Shown one piece after another: positions 6,927 through 15,574 of a stretch of DNA of 64,000 nucleotides. The stretch is from the NCBI RefSeq assembly GCF_020179755.1, contig NZ_JAIUCY010000001.1:930001-994000 (forward strand), read 5' to 3'. The notes below the pieces were generated by a model. That model made no database searches, was not told the origin of the DNA, and saw only the letters and a list, made by a program, of their open reading frames with translations. Every line of letters starts with the position of its first letter. Within the stretch, counting starts at the first letter, position 1. A program made the translations under genes and the position numbers. The DNA comes from Herbaspirillum sp. alder98. Lineage in GTDB: Bacteria; Pseudomonadota; Gammaproteobacteria; Burkholderiales; Burkholderiaceae_D.

Positions 6927-9314
6927 TCAGAAGTCGACCGCCACCGCCGCGAACATGCTGCGCCCGGTACGTGTCTGCAGTTGGATATCCTGCGCGTCCT
7001 TGGCCACCGACGGCTCCAGGCTGCGGGCGCTGGCGTAATCCCAATAGCGCTTGTCGAACAGGTTGTTGATGCCGGCGGTGATGCGCACGTTGCGCGCCAC
7101 GCGCCAGTAACCGGTCAGATCAAAACTGGCATAGCCGGGAACACGGTAGTACACCACGGTGGAATCAGGCAGCGCCGCGCCCGCGTTCTGGTACAGGTTG
7201 CGGTAGTTCGACTTGGCCTGCTTGCCACGCACGAAGGTACCGGTCAGGTTGGTGCCCCATTGCTTCTCGGGAGCATCATAGCCCAGGCCCACGATCAGCT
7301 TGGCCGGTTGCACCGAGTCGAGATCCTGGTAGCTGTCACCCGCATAGCGGCTCTTGGACTTGCCCTGGCTGTAGCCCAGCGCCCAGGTCGAGGTGACGCC
7401 GCGCAGCGCAGGCGTGAATTTGCCGGCATCGATACGGGTCGACAGCTCGACGCCATAGATATAGGCGTCGTCGCGGTTTTCAGCCTGGTAGATCGTCGAT
7501 AGGCCGGCCTGCACATCAGTAAACATCTCCGGATTGAGCGCGCGGCCATAGCGGGTATAGGCGATGAAGTTCTTGTACTTGGTATAAAACAGCGAGCTGT
7601 TGAAGGTAATGCCATCCACCGGCGAACCCTTCAGGCCGATATCGAAGGCGTCGCTGGTCTCCTTCTGCAGGTTGCGGTTGCCGATCAGCGCATAGGTGCC
7701 GCCGCCACCGTTCCAGTAACCGTACAGTTCGCTCACCGATGGCGCCCGTCCACTGCGCTTCCACTGTGCGTAGGCACTTACCCGCGGCACGATGTCATAG
7801 ACCACCGACAGGCTGGGACTGACGATGGTATTAGTCGAACCGGCGCCATACATGGTCTCCAGCTGGGCCCCGGTGATGCGGGTATTGCCGAAGCCGTTGG
7901 TGTCATAGATGCTGTTCTTGGTGCGGTCCACACGCAGGCCAGGCAGCAGCGCCAGGCGATGGCCGCCCAGGTCGAACACGATCTCGTCCTCGGCGAACAG
8001 GCCCAATTTGGTGGTTTCGGTGTTGGGGTACGGTTGCGACGAAAACGCGCTGCCGGTCAACGCATGCTCATTGCGGTTGCGACTCAGGTTGGCGCCAAAA
8101 CGCAGGCTGTTGTTGGCGATCTTCTTGGTTGCCGTCGACGACAGGCTCAACAACTTGTTATGGTTGCGCGAATACACATTGTCGGTCACGCCGGTGGCCA
8201 CCGTGGTGGTGTTGGTACGGTCCTGCATATCCGCATCCTGATAGGACAGGCGCGTATCGAGGCGATCGATGAAACCGTTCGATGGCGTCCACAGGTGCGC
8301 CAGCTGAAGCGTCTCGCGCTCGGTCAGGCTGTTCTGGCGCGAGCGGCCGGTGACGGCCGTGGCCGCCGTGTTCCAGGCCGAATACGACAGGTCGTTGCGC
8401 CGGCGATAGAAGTCGGCCGAGAGCGTGAAACGATGTTCGGCATTCAGGCGCATGCCGCCCTTGAGCAGCAAGGCATCCGAACTCCAATCAGACGGATAGG
8501 CGCCCAGGCTGTCGCTGTTGTTGTCGGTCTGGTGGCCATCGCGACGCGAATAGACGATCAGGCCGTCGAACATGCCGCTGGTCCCGGCGCCGGTGATGGC
8601 TTCATGCCACGAACGGTCGGCCGAGTTATAGCCCGCCTTCAGGCCGGCGTAATACGGCTTGCCGGGGTTGACGAAGTCTTCCGCCGACTTGGTGCGAAAA
8701 CTCACCGAACCGCCGATGCCGCCGGCTGGGCGGGCTGCGGTAGTGGTGCCGGAATCGACCTGCACTTCAGAGAACATCTCGGGATCGATGAAGTCGCGTC
8801 CCTGGCCGAAGCTGCCCACCGACGCGCGGCCGCTGCCGGAGGTGGCCGAACGGTCCACCGCCTCGGGCATCTCGACGTCGTCGATATCGACGCCCACGCG
8901 ATTGCCCTCGACCCCACGAATGTTGTAGTTGGTGCTGCCCGGATGGTCATAGGCGCTGGTGTTCTTGGTGCCGCCTGCGGTCAGGCCCGGCACCGACACC
9001 AGTGGCTGGTACTTGAGTACGTCACCGAAACTGGTGGCGCCCTGACGTTCCAGTTCGTCCTTGGTGATCTTGTTGATCGCGCCCGGCTTGTGCTGCTCTT
9101 CGCGCTCGGCCTCGATCTCGACATCGGGCAATTTCCTTTGCTGGGTGCGCGGCGTCTTGAGCTCGACCGGATCGGCGCTGGCCGCCGCTTCCTGGGCAGT
9201 GGCCAGGGGCGCAGCCAACGAAATCAGTGCGGCATTAACTGCCAGTGTCAACGTGAGTGGACGCAACGAAGTACGCCAACGACGCGCCGTAGCGACGCGC
9301 GAAAGTCGAGCCAT
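6927..9314 (-). CDS. TonB-dependent receptor, heme/hemoglobin-transferrin type
   Basis: A 795-residue outer-membrane TonB-gated transporter. It has an extended signal sequence (cleavage about ATAQ-EA), a TonB-box-like stretch (LPDVEIEAER), a plug domain containing DVLKYQPLVSVPG, NYNIRGVEGNRVGVDIDDVE and GGIGGSVSFRTKS, and a 22-strand-type barrel ending in the terminal aromatic FAAVAVDF. The RGVEGNRV...D.(V/D) plug signature and the barrel sequence ELYGYWNGGG fit the TonB-hemoglobin/transferrin/lactoferrin receptor family. ATG at 9314 is preferred over a TTG at 9323. A perfect Fur-box palindrome lies 134 bases upstream, so iron-starvation induction is expected. Ligand identity (heme, hemoprotein or xenosiderophore) is not settled. 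Confidence 0.88.
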   Translation of the reverse strand: MARLSRVATARRWRTSLRPLTLTLAVNAALISLAAPLATAQEAAASADPVELKTPRTQQRKLPDVEIEAEREEQHKPGAINKITKDELERQGATSFGDVLKYQPLVSVPGLTAGGTKNTSAYDHPGSTNYNIRGVEGNRVGVDIDDVEMPEAVDRSATSGSGRASVGSFGQGRDFIDPEMFSEVQVDSGTTTAARPAGGIGGSVSFRTKSAEDFVNPGKPYYAGLKAGYNSADRSWHEAITGAGTSGMFDGLIVYSRRDGHQTDNNSDSLGAYPSDWSSDALLLKGGMRLNAEHRFTLSADFYRRRNDLSYSAWNTAATAVTGRSRQNSLTERETLQLAHLWTPSNGFIDRLDTRLSYQDADMQDRTNTTTVATGVTDNVYSRNHNKLLSLSSTATKKIANNSLRFGANLSRNRNEHALTGSAFSSQPYPNTETTKLGLFAEDEIVFDLGGHRLALLPGLRVDRTKNSIYDTNGFGNTRITGAQLETMYGAGSTNTIVSPSLSVVYDIVPRVSAYAQWKRSGRAPSVSELYGYWNGGGGTYALIGNRNLQKETSDAFDIGLKGSPVDGITFNSSLFYTKYKNFIAYTRYGRALNPEMFTDVQAGLSTIYQAENRDDAYIYGVELSTRIDAGKFTPALRGVTSTWALGYSQGKSKSRYAGDSYQDLDSVQPAKLIVGLGYDAPEKQWGTNLTGTFVRGKQAKSNYRNLYQNAGAALPDSTVVYYRVPGYASFDLTGYWRVARNVRITAGINNLFDKRYWDYASARSLEPSVAKDAQDIQLQTRTGRSMFAAVAVDF

Positions 9315-9448
9315 GATGTGCAAGCCTTAGAAAAAATGGAGTGAGGGTGTGGCTGGCTGCAACATCAATGGAATCGGCGGCGCCCCTCCCAGGGCCTGGC
9401 GCTGTCTTGTTCTTGTGTTTCGGCTGACGAGCGATATTCTAGATCACT

Positions 9449-9467
9449 AATGCGAATAATTCGCATT
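9449..9467. promoter_or_regulatory. Fur box (perfect 19-bp palindrome)
   Basis: AATGCGAATAATTCGCATT is a perfect 9-1-9 inverted repeat that matches the Fur-box pattern (consensus AATGATAATNATTATCATT with G/C variation seen in betaproteobacteria). It lies in the AT-rich region upstream of the TonB-dependent receptor at 9314, where repression by Fur-Fe(II) would act. Confidence 0.85.
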
Positions 9468-9519
9468 TAATTTTCAAAAAATCCGTATTTTTTCTAAATT
9501 CTCACGCCGTAAAAACACA

Positions 9520-9549
9520 AAAACCCGCATGGCGAACCAGGCGGGTTTT
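9520..9549 (-). terminator. Rho-independent terminator of the dehydrogenase operon
   Basis: A stem AAAACCCGC/GCGGGTTTT with a 12-base loop, followed on the minus strand by TTGTGTTTTTAC. It lies 20 bases after the stop codon of the cytochrome gene ending at 9569, so it terminates the leftward gluconate-dehydrogenase-type operon before the Fur-regulated promoter. Confidence 0.8.
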
Positions 9550-9568
9550 CGATGGGCAACCCCCGTTA

Positions 9569-10831
9569 TTACGGGTGCTGATGCAATGTCGCCCGCACCT
9601 TGGCCACTTCGCGCGACGAGACCGCAGCGCTGTCGTTGGACCAGCCCTGGCGCACGAACGTGGCCAGCTCGGCTACTTCGCTGTCGCTCAGGCGATGACC
9701 GAAGCCAGGCATCACCAGCACCGATGGCGCGCGGGCCGTAGACGGCGTGCGCGCCCCGGCCATGATCACGTTCAGCAACGCGTTGGGATTGTCGGCATTG
9801 ACCACCGAAGCCCCATCGATCACCGGGAAGATGCCCGGCGCACCGCGACCGTTGACGAAGTGGCAGGCCACGCAGTTATCCAGATAGAGGCGCTCGCCCA
9901 GCGTCAGGTCCTTGGCGGCGGTCAGCTTCTTGGCAGTGGCCTCCACGCCTTGCGGCTTGATGCCGCTACTGCGCGCCGGCACGGCCGTGAGCGTCTTGAG
10001 ATAGGCGGCGATCGCCTTCAGGTCTTCGTCCTTCAAGTGCGAGGTGCTGTGCTCGACCACCAGGCTCATTTCACCGGCCACCGACGAGTGGGCGTTGCGT
10101 CCGCTCTGCAGGTAGTCGACGATATCCTGCGCACTCCAGCGTGGCATGCCGCGCAGCGAAGGCACCGCCCAACCGTTGAGTTCGCCACCGGCCAGGAATA
10201 ACTCTTGCGAACTATCGCTGGCCTTCTCGTTCATCGCGAAGCCGCGTGGCGTGTGGCAACTGCCGCAGTGGCCCAGGCCCTCGACCAGATAGGCGCCGCG
10301 CTTGATCTCGCCGCTCCATCCCGCCTGTTCCTTGAAGGGCTTGTCATTGGCGAAGAAGATGTTCCACACCTTCATGCCCCAGCGCAGGTTGAACGGAAAG
10401 CTCATGTCCGACGCTGGTGGCGTGGTCGCCACCGGCTTGACGCCTTCCATGAAGTACGCGTACAGCGCATGGATATCGTCGTCGCTGACCTTGGCGTAGC
10501 TCGGGTAAGGCATGGCCGGATACAGCGGGCGGCCATCGGCGCGCACGCCGTGGCGTACTGCGGCGGCGAACTGCTGCTCGCTGTAGTTGCCGATGCCGTG
10601 TTGCTTGTCGGGCGTGATGTTGGTCGAATAGATCATGCCGTGACCGCTGTCGATGGCCAGGCCACCGGCATAGGCCGGCTTGCCTGCCGCGCTGTGGCAC
10701 GCCATGCAATCGCCGGCACGGGCCAGGTATTCGCCACGCTTCAACAGTTCCTGGTCGGCCGCTGCATGGGCTGCCGACAGCGACGCCAGGCCCAGGGCCA
10801 GCACTGCCATTAGTTGATTAAGTCTTTTCAT
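9569..10831 (-). CDS. Triheme cytochrome c subunit of membrane-bound gluconate/alcohol dehydrogenase
   Basis: A 420-residue exported cytochrome c. A signal peptide (MKRLNQLMAVLALGLASLSA, cleavage near AHAA) is followed by three c-type heme motifs: CMACH (about residue 43), CGSCH (about 190) and CVACH (about 320). Each is in a class I cytochrome c domain with a distal Met region (for example VMPGFGHRLSD). This is the standard electron-transfer subunit of membrane-bound gluconate, fructose, sorbitol or alcohol dehydrogenases, passing electrons to ubiquinone from the periplasmic face. It is the last gene of a three-gene operon, ten bases after the FAD subunit. Confidence 0.92.
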   Translation of the reverse strand: MKRLNQLMAVLALGLASLSAAHAAADQELLKRGEYLARAGDCMACHSAAGKPAYAGGLAIDSGHGMIYSTNITPDKQHGIGNYSEQQFAAAVRHGVRADGRPLYPAMPYPSYAKVSDDDIHALYAYFMEGVKPVATTPPASDMSFPFNLRWGMKVWNIFFANDKPFKEQAGWSGEIKRGAYLVEGLGHCGSCHTPRGFAMNEKASDSSQELFLAGGELNGWAVPSLRGMPRWSAQDIVDYLQSGRNAHSSVAGEMSLVVEHSTSHLKDEDLKAIAAYLKTLTAVPARSSGIKPQGVEATAKKLTAAKDLTLGERLYLDNCVACHFVNGRGAPGIFPVIDGASVVNADNPNALLNVIMAGARTPSTARAPSVLVMPGFGHRLSDSEVAELATFVRQGWSNDSAAVSSREVAKVRATLHQHP

Positions 10832-10841
10832 TTTTGGATAC

Positions 10842-12614
10842 TCATGCCTGGACCAGAGGGCCTGGGTTTTTCAGATACTGCGTCTTGATGGCGTGGGCCG
10901 CGAACAGCGTGATGGCGCCGATGGTGGCGGTCGGGTTGGCCTGGAAGTTCTGCGGGAAGGCGTTACCGCCCGGCACGAACACGTTGTGCACGTCCCACGA
11001 TTGCAGGTAACGATTGAGCGCCGAGTCGCGCGGCGAATCGCCCATGATGGCGCCGCCCACGTTGTGGGTCGACACGTACTTGGTGATGTCCCAGTGCGAA
11101 TCCATGTTCAGGAAACCCTCGGACAGGAAGTCCGGCTTGAGTTCCTTGGAGATGTTCATCACGATGTCGCGCAGGTAGCGTTGCAGCTTCAGTTCGTTCT
11201 GGCGCCAGTCGAAGGTCATGCGCAGCAACGGCTGGCCCCATGGGTCCTTGTAGGTCGGATCCAGGTCCAGGTAGTGGCCGCGATAGGACATGCAGGTGGT
11301 GGTGATGCTGATCTTCATCGAGCGACCGTACCAGTCCATCATGCCTTCCTTCCAGCCCTGGCCCCAGCTCGGCGTACCCGGCGGCAGCGCGGTGCCGATC
11401 GGTGCGCCGGTGGCTTGCGAACTATGGATCTTGGCGCCGCCGATGAAGCCCAGCTTGATGCCGTCGTCGAAGTTGCCGGGCGAGATGTCGTTGAACATTT
11501 CACCGGTGGCGCCGGCGGTGGCGAACGGGTTGAAGTTCTTGTCCTTGAAGAACAGCGTGGCGCCGCCATTGGACAGGAACGCATAGTTGCGCCCGATGGT
11601 GCCGGTCTCGGTGATCGGATCGTAAGGCTTGCCGATGCCCGACAGCAGCATGAGGCGCACGTTGGCAAACTGGAAGCTCGACAGGATCACGATCTTGGCC
11701 GGCTGGAACACTTCCTTCTGGTTCTCGTCGATGTAGGTGACGCCCTTCGCCGTCTTCTTGTCGGCGTGCAGGTCGACCCGGATCACCTGGGCGTTTACCT
11801 TGTAGTCGAAGTTGGGCATGCGCTTGACCACATCGAGGATGGTGGTCTGGGGCGACGCCTTCGAGTAGTTGAGGCACGGATACTTGCTGCAGTAACCGCA
11901 GTAGTTGCAGGGTGCGATCTGCGCGCCGTAGGGGTTGGTCCAGGCCTGCGACACGTTGGCCGACGGATTGGGGAACGGGTGATAACCCATCTTGCGCGCC
12001 ACGTCCACGAACATGGTGTTATTGAGCGTGTCGCGCAATGGCGGCAGCGGATAAGGGCTGGAGCGCGGGCCTTCGAACGGGTCGCCGCCCGGCTGGATCT
12101 TGCCGTTCAGGTTACCGGTGGTACCGGACAGGCCGCATACCTTGTCGAAGAAGTCGAAGTGCGGTTCGATCTCGTTCCAGGTAAACGGAAAGTCCTTGAT
12201 CCGCATCTCGGGGTCGAGATTGCTGTGCTTGTAGGCCTGGTCGGCGTAGGTCTTGAGCTTGATATCGGTCGGCGTCGGGCGAATCAACACGCCGGTCCAG
12301 TGCAGGCCGGAGCCACCGACCCCGGTGCCGGGCGCGAAGGCGCCCCATTTACGGGTGGGCAGCGCCGCCTGCGCGGTGTTATAGCGCACCGTCAGCGCGG
12401 CGTCGCGCGGGGTGGCGAACACCTTGTTGCGGGTGGCGTGGGCATATTGGTCGGCCGGCTTGGGATAAGCGAAGTCCTCGGGCGGACGTTCAGGCCCGCG
12501 CTCCAGCGCGCGCACCTTGAGGCCGGCCTGGGCCAGTTCAATGGCCATGATGGACCCGGCCCAGCCGAGTCCGACGATGACGACGTCGACTTCGTCGTTA
12601 GTAATATTTGGCAT
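10842..12614 (-). CDS. FAD-dependent GMC oxidoreductase, large subunit of gluconate-2-dehydrogenase-type complex
   Basis: A 590-residue flavoprotein of the glucose-methanol-choline family. The N-terminal dinucleotide fold is VVIVGLGWAGSIMAIELAQ. A GVGGSGLHWTG motif follows, then a cysteine cluster CNYCGYCSKYPC (about residues 241-252) expected to ligate an iron-sulfur cluster as in fructose and FAD-glucose dehydrogenases. The C-terminal catalytic region is STHNVGG and QNFQANPTATIGA. It oxidises a sugar or aldonate hydroxyl in the periplasm and hands electrons to the cytochrome subunit. It has no signal of its own, and such subunits are exported with the Tat-signal small subunit encoded upstream. 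Gluconate is the commonest annotation; 2-ketogluconate, sorbitol or fructose are possible. Confidence 0.9.
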   Translation of the reverse strand: MPNITNDEVDVVIVGLGWAGSIMAIELAQAGLKVRALERGPERPPEDFAYPKPADQYAHATRNKVFATPRDAALTVRYNTAQAALPTRKWGAFAPGTGVGGSGLHWTGVLIRPTPTDIKLKTYADQAYKHSNLDPEMRIKDFPFTWNEIEPHFDFFDKVCGLSGTTGNLNGKIQPGGDPFEGPRSSPYPLPPLRDTLNNTMFVDVARKMGYHPFPNPSANVSQAWTNPYGAQIAPCNYCGYCSKYPCLNYSKASPQTTILDVVKRMPNFDYKVNAQVIRVDLHADKKTAKGVTYIDENQKEVFQPAKIVILSSFQFANVRLMLLSGIGKPYDPITETGTIGRNYAFLSNGGATLFFKDKNFNPFATAGATGEMFNDISPGNFDDGIKLGFIGGAKIHSSQATGAPIGTALPPGTPSWGQGWKEGMMDWYGRSMKISITTTCMSYRGHYLDLDPTYKDPWGQPLLRMTFDWRQNELKLQRYLRDIVMNISKELKPDFLSEGFLNMDSHWDITKYVSTHNVGGAIMGDSPRDSALNRYLQSWDVHNVFVPGGNAFPQNFQANPTATIGAITLFAAHAIKTQYLKNPGPLVQA

Positions 12615-12684
12615 ACAGAGGCTAATGAGTTAATTGGCGCTTCTAGCGCATGATGTAAGGGCTTGGTTCCGGGGGCGACACGTT

Positions 12685-13404
12685 TCAGGCGCGCTTGCCC
12701 GACAGGCTCACCGGACCCAGCGGATACTTCACGTTGTGCTGGTCGACCCACTCGGTAAAGGCGCCACGTGCGCCAGGGAAGCCGATCGCCACCCACGCCT
12801 TCATGTCCTTGTTGCCGCCGTAGATGGGATCGGCCAGATAACCGTTCTTGGTATCACCCAGCAACTGCCCGAAGAACTGCGACGGCTTCATCGCCGCCTC
12901 GCCCAGCGCCGCAAAATCGACCGCATTCTTTTGCAGCGACGTCAGCAGCGCATCCTTGGCTTTGGCGTCGAGCTGTTCGAACGCACGGCCATGCTGCTGC
13001 TGGCTGAGCTGCTGGGTCAGCTTGATGCCGATGCGGTACACATCCTGCGGCGCATACGGAATCTGGAAGCCCATGGTGGCCGGCGCACTGGTGTTGTGCG
13101 GGCCTTGCTGGTAGATGTCCGAACCCAGGCCATCTTTCAATTGCTGGTCGATGAACACCGGCACATTGGTCTCGAGCGCACCCGGGCCACGGCCATCGGC
13201 CGGGATCAGGCGATCGCAGGCAGCCAGGATGAAGGTCCATTCGGCGGCGTTGAAAAATACCGGCTTGTATTGCTGGAGATCGATGCCTTCCAGGCCTTCG
13301 GCCTTGGCCTGGTGACTGACCAGGGGAATGGAAACGATGGGAATAGCCGCCGCCGAGGCTGCCAGGACGGCACGGCGCGACGGGCTGAATTTCGCTTTCG
13401 ACAT
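12685..13404 (-). CDS. Gluconate 2-dehydrogenase subunit 3 family protein, Tat-exported
   Basis: A 239-residue small subunit. It starts with a twin-arginine signal (SPSRRAVLAASAAAIPIVSIP, cleavage near KAEG). The mature part contains FNAAEWTFILAACDRLIPAD and PNTS-type segments typical of the gluconate_2-dh3 family. It chaperones and anchors the FAD subunit, carrying it through Tat in a piggy-back manner. It is the first gene of the operon (70 bases before the FAD gene). The promoter must lie in the repeat-containing gap upstream of 13404. Confidence 0.9.
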   Translation of the reverse strand: MSKAKFSPSRRAVLAASAAAIPIVSIPLVSHQAKAEGLEGIDLQQYKPVFFNAAEWTFILAACDRLIPADGRGPGALETNVPVFIDQQLKDGLGSDIYQQGPHNTSAPATMGFQIPYAPQDVYRIGIKLTQQLSQQQHGRAFEQLDAKAKDALLTSLQKNAVDFAALGEAAMKPSQFFGQLLGDTKNGYLADPIYGGNKDMKAWVAIGFPGARGAFTEWVDQHNVKYPLGPVSLSGKRA

Positions 13405-13975
13405 GAGTGGACGCAGTGAGTGGTTGGATTGAACCCGGCGCAGGCAGACTCTTGCGAGCCCCGCAACCGGATCGGCGCAGACGACGCCATGGCGCGGCCT
13501 TATCGCTGAGCGATGACAGGCAGCATCAGGGTGTCGATGATTAACTGATCAGGCGCTGTCGCAGATGCAGCGGCGAACCGTCCCCGCGCGCGCAGCAAAT
13601 ACACGCTCGACGCCAGTGATGACACGGACGTTGACGGCAACGGGAATAACGGTCGGGAATGAATTCGCGGACGAATGTCCGGAAACGGAGATGCTGCGTA
13701 CGACAGGGGTATGGTGGTTTGCCATTGCCAGAATTTCAGAGTTAATCAACTCGTCTCCGAAAGTCTTGTCCAGCCTTGTGGGCGGGCATTCTTATCTTAT
13801 ATGCGGCCGGTCGCGCGTCGATGTCGAGCGATACCGGAACCGGATGCCTTTGAACTGGCACTGGCGAAATTTTATCATTTTTTTGATATAGGACGTCGTA
13901 TCACATACTACGTATGGACAATCCGCCACGGTTGCGCTAGAGGCGACGCGCGACTGGCCACTTATAACCACCTCC

Positions 13976-14367
13976 GTCGTCCTGACGAAAGTCAGGACCC
14001 AGCGTCTTCAAGCACTCTCCGGGGCGCAACCAACGCCACTGGGTACCGGCTTTCGCCGGCACGACGGGTTACTTATAACTTTGTTACGCCGAGATATCTC
14101 TCCCCCACCCCCTCGTCCTGACAAAAGTCAGGACCCAGCGTCTTCAAACAGTCTCCGAGGCACAACCAACCCCACTGGGTACCGGCCTTCGCCGGCACGA
14201 CGGGAAACTTATAACTTTGTCACGACAAGATATCTACCTTCAACCCGTCGTCCTGACGAAAGTCAGGACCCAGCGTCTTCAAGCACTCTCCGAGGCACAA
14301 CCAACGCCACTGGGTACCGGCCTTCGCCGGCACGACGGGTTACTTATAACTTTGTCACGCCGAGATA
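13976..14367 (+). repeat. Three tandem ~135-bp repeats built from two inverted palindromic motifs
   Basis: Copies begin at 13977, 14113 and 14248 (aligned at TCGTCCTGAC), a period of 136 and 135 bases. Each copy has motif B (core TCCTGACGAAAGTCAGGA), a 40-base spacer (CAGCGTCTTCAA and on), motif A (core ACCGGCCTTCGCCGGCAC) and a tail ACTTATAACTTTGT. CTTATAAC also precedes the first copy. The copies differ at a few scattered bases. The same motifs occur at 5548-5683 and 59425-59573. Confidence 0.9.
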
Positions 14368-14500
14368 ACTGCCCCTCCCCACAGCGCAACACGCCTGCAC
14401 CAAAGCCGGCAACGAGCGCCTGCCGGTAGTGCATCCCCACCCTTCCATTCCTGCGCAATGAGGCTTGCACAGGCACTTCCGGCTGGCACACATATTGCTG

Positions 14501-14527
14501 ATATCCAAATTGGATATTTTAAATATC
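14501..14527. promoter_or_regulatory. Two overlapping perfect palindromes upstream of the DapA/ABC operon
   Basis: ATATCCAAATTGGATAT (14501-14517, 8-1-8) and GATATTTTAAATATC (14513-14527, 7-1-7) share five bases. They lie about 90 bases before the first gene of the operon, in AT-rich DNA suited to a promoter. The operon ends with a GntR-FCD repressor gene, which is the obvious candidate to bind here; that link is inferred. Confidence 0.6.
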
Positions 14528-14616
14528 TTACTAATATATTTAGGTAGATGCAGTGCCTGCCTCCCGTTGCCGCCCGGCCTGCGTCACCGTCCGTCATTTC
14601 CACACAGGAGCGTCAA

Positions 14617-15531
14617 ATGAACAATCCACGTTGGCAAGGCATCTTCCCCGCCATCACCACCAAGTTCCACGCTGATGAATCGATCGATGCCGAAGGCACG
14701 GCGCGTCATATCGACTTCCAGATCCGCAATGGCATCCATGGCCTGGTGACCTGCGGTTCGCTGGGTGAAGCCAGCACCCTCTCGCTGGAAGAAAAACTGA
14801 CCGTCGCCAAGATTGCCATCGAAGCCGCCGACGGCCGCATCCCGGTGCTGGCCAACGTGTCCGAGACCAGCACCCGCGACGCGCTGCGCTATGTCGATGG
14901 CGCCAACAAGCTGGGGGTATCCGGCTTCATGGTGATGCCTTCGGTGATCTATGTGGCCGATGCCCGCGAAGCGATGCAGAACGTGCGCACCATCGGTGCG
15001 GCCGCGCAACAGCCGCTGATGGTCTACAACAATCCGGTCGCCTACCGGGTCGATCTCAAGCCCGAACACATGGTCGAACTGGCCGATTGCGAATGGGTGG
15101 TGGCGATCAAGGAAAGCACCGACAACATCCGCCGTATCACTGACCTGCGCAATACCGTGGGCGAGCGCTACCAGTTGTTCATGGGCGTCGACGACCTCGC
15201 CTACGAAGGCCTGGCACTGGGTTGCGATGGCTTGCTGGCCGGCGTCGGCTGCGCCTTCCCGCGTGAGACCGTGGCGCTGTACGACCTGATGAAGGCCGGC
15301 AATTTCGCCGAGGCGCTCAAGCTGTACCAGTGGATGACGCCGATGCTGCACCTGGATGTCTCCACCAAGCTGGTGCAGAACCTCAAGCTGATCGATGTAC
15401 TGGTAGGCGTGGGTTCGGAACACATGCGCCGTCCGCGCCTGCCGCTGGTGGGCGCCGAGCGCGAATACATCGAACAGGTGGTGGCGCAGGCCCTGGCCAC
15501 CCGCCCGAGCCAGTACCAATCGGTGCTCTGA
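14617..15531 (+). CDS. DapA-superfamily lyase/deaminase, possibly 1-pyrroline-4-hydroxy-2-carboxylate deaminase
   Basis: A 304-residue TIM-barrel enzyme of the DHDPS/NAL family. It has GLVTCGSLGEASTLSLEEK, PLMVYNNPVAY with the conserved Tyr, and the Schiff-base Lys in VVAIKESTDNIRRITD. ATG at 14617 has AGGAG six bases upstream. The overall pattern, with LFMGVDDLAYEGLALG and TPMLHLDVSTKLVQNLKL, recalls the pyrroline-4-hydroxy-2-carboxylate deaminases of the bacterial trans-4-hydroxyproline pathway, which form alpha-ketoglutaric semialdehyde. A generic DHDPS-like lyase is the fallback. It is first in an operon with a LIV-type ABC transporter and a GntR regulator, which fits a catabolic enzyme for an imported amino or imino acid. 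No hydroxyproline epimerase or oxidase gene is in the window. Confidence 0.75.
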   Translation: MNNPRWQGIFPAITTKFHADESIDAEGTARHIDFQIRNGIHGLVTCGSLGEASTLSLEEKLTVAKIAIEAADGRIPVLANVSETSTRDALRYVDGANKLGVSGFMVMPSVIYVADAREAMQNVRTIGAAAQQPLMVYNNPVAYRVDLKPEHMVELADCEWVVAIKESTDNIRRITDLRNTVGERYQLFMGVDDLAYEGLALGCDGLLAGVGCAFPRETVALYDLMKAGNFAEALKLYQWMTPMLHLDVSTKLVQNLKLIDVLVGVGSEHMRRPRLPLVGAEREYIEQVVAQALATRPSQYQSVL

Positions 15532-15574
15532 TGGCGCGCGTGGCCGCCGCCGACAAGTCACGAAACGGATCCAC

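Larger units (their letters stand above)
13405..14616. other. 1.2-kb gene-free region with repeat array and operator palindromes
   Basis: No convincing gene was found. Short ORFs lack ribosome binding sites and family features. It holds the leftward promoter region of the dehydrogenase operon, three tandem palindromic repeats (13976-14367), two overlapping palindromes (14501-14527) and the promoter of the rightward DapA/ABC operon. AT content rises around 13780-13920 and 14500-14560. Confidence 0.7.

Noticed and set aside
10893-12653. Plus-strand frame of 586 codons opposite the GMC oxidoreductase
   Set aside because: Long open antisense frames are expected in high-GC DNA; the minus strand encodes the FAD and Fe-S motifs.
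13549-13891. Short ORFs on both strands in the gap before the repeat array
   Set aside because: They overlap each other, lack ribosome binding sites and have no family signature.
14081-14429. ORFs across the tandem repeats with PDESQDPASS or SRRRPVPSG repeats
   Set aside because: They are translations of the palindromic repeats (known PAKAGTQ-type artefacts), not genes.
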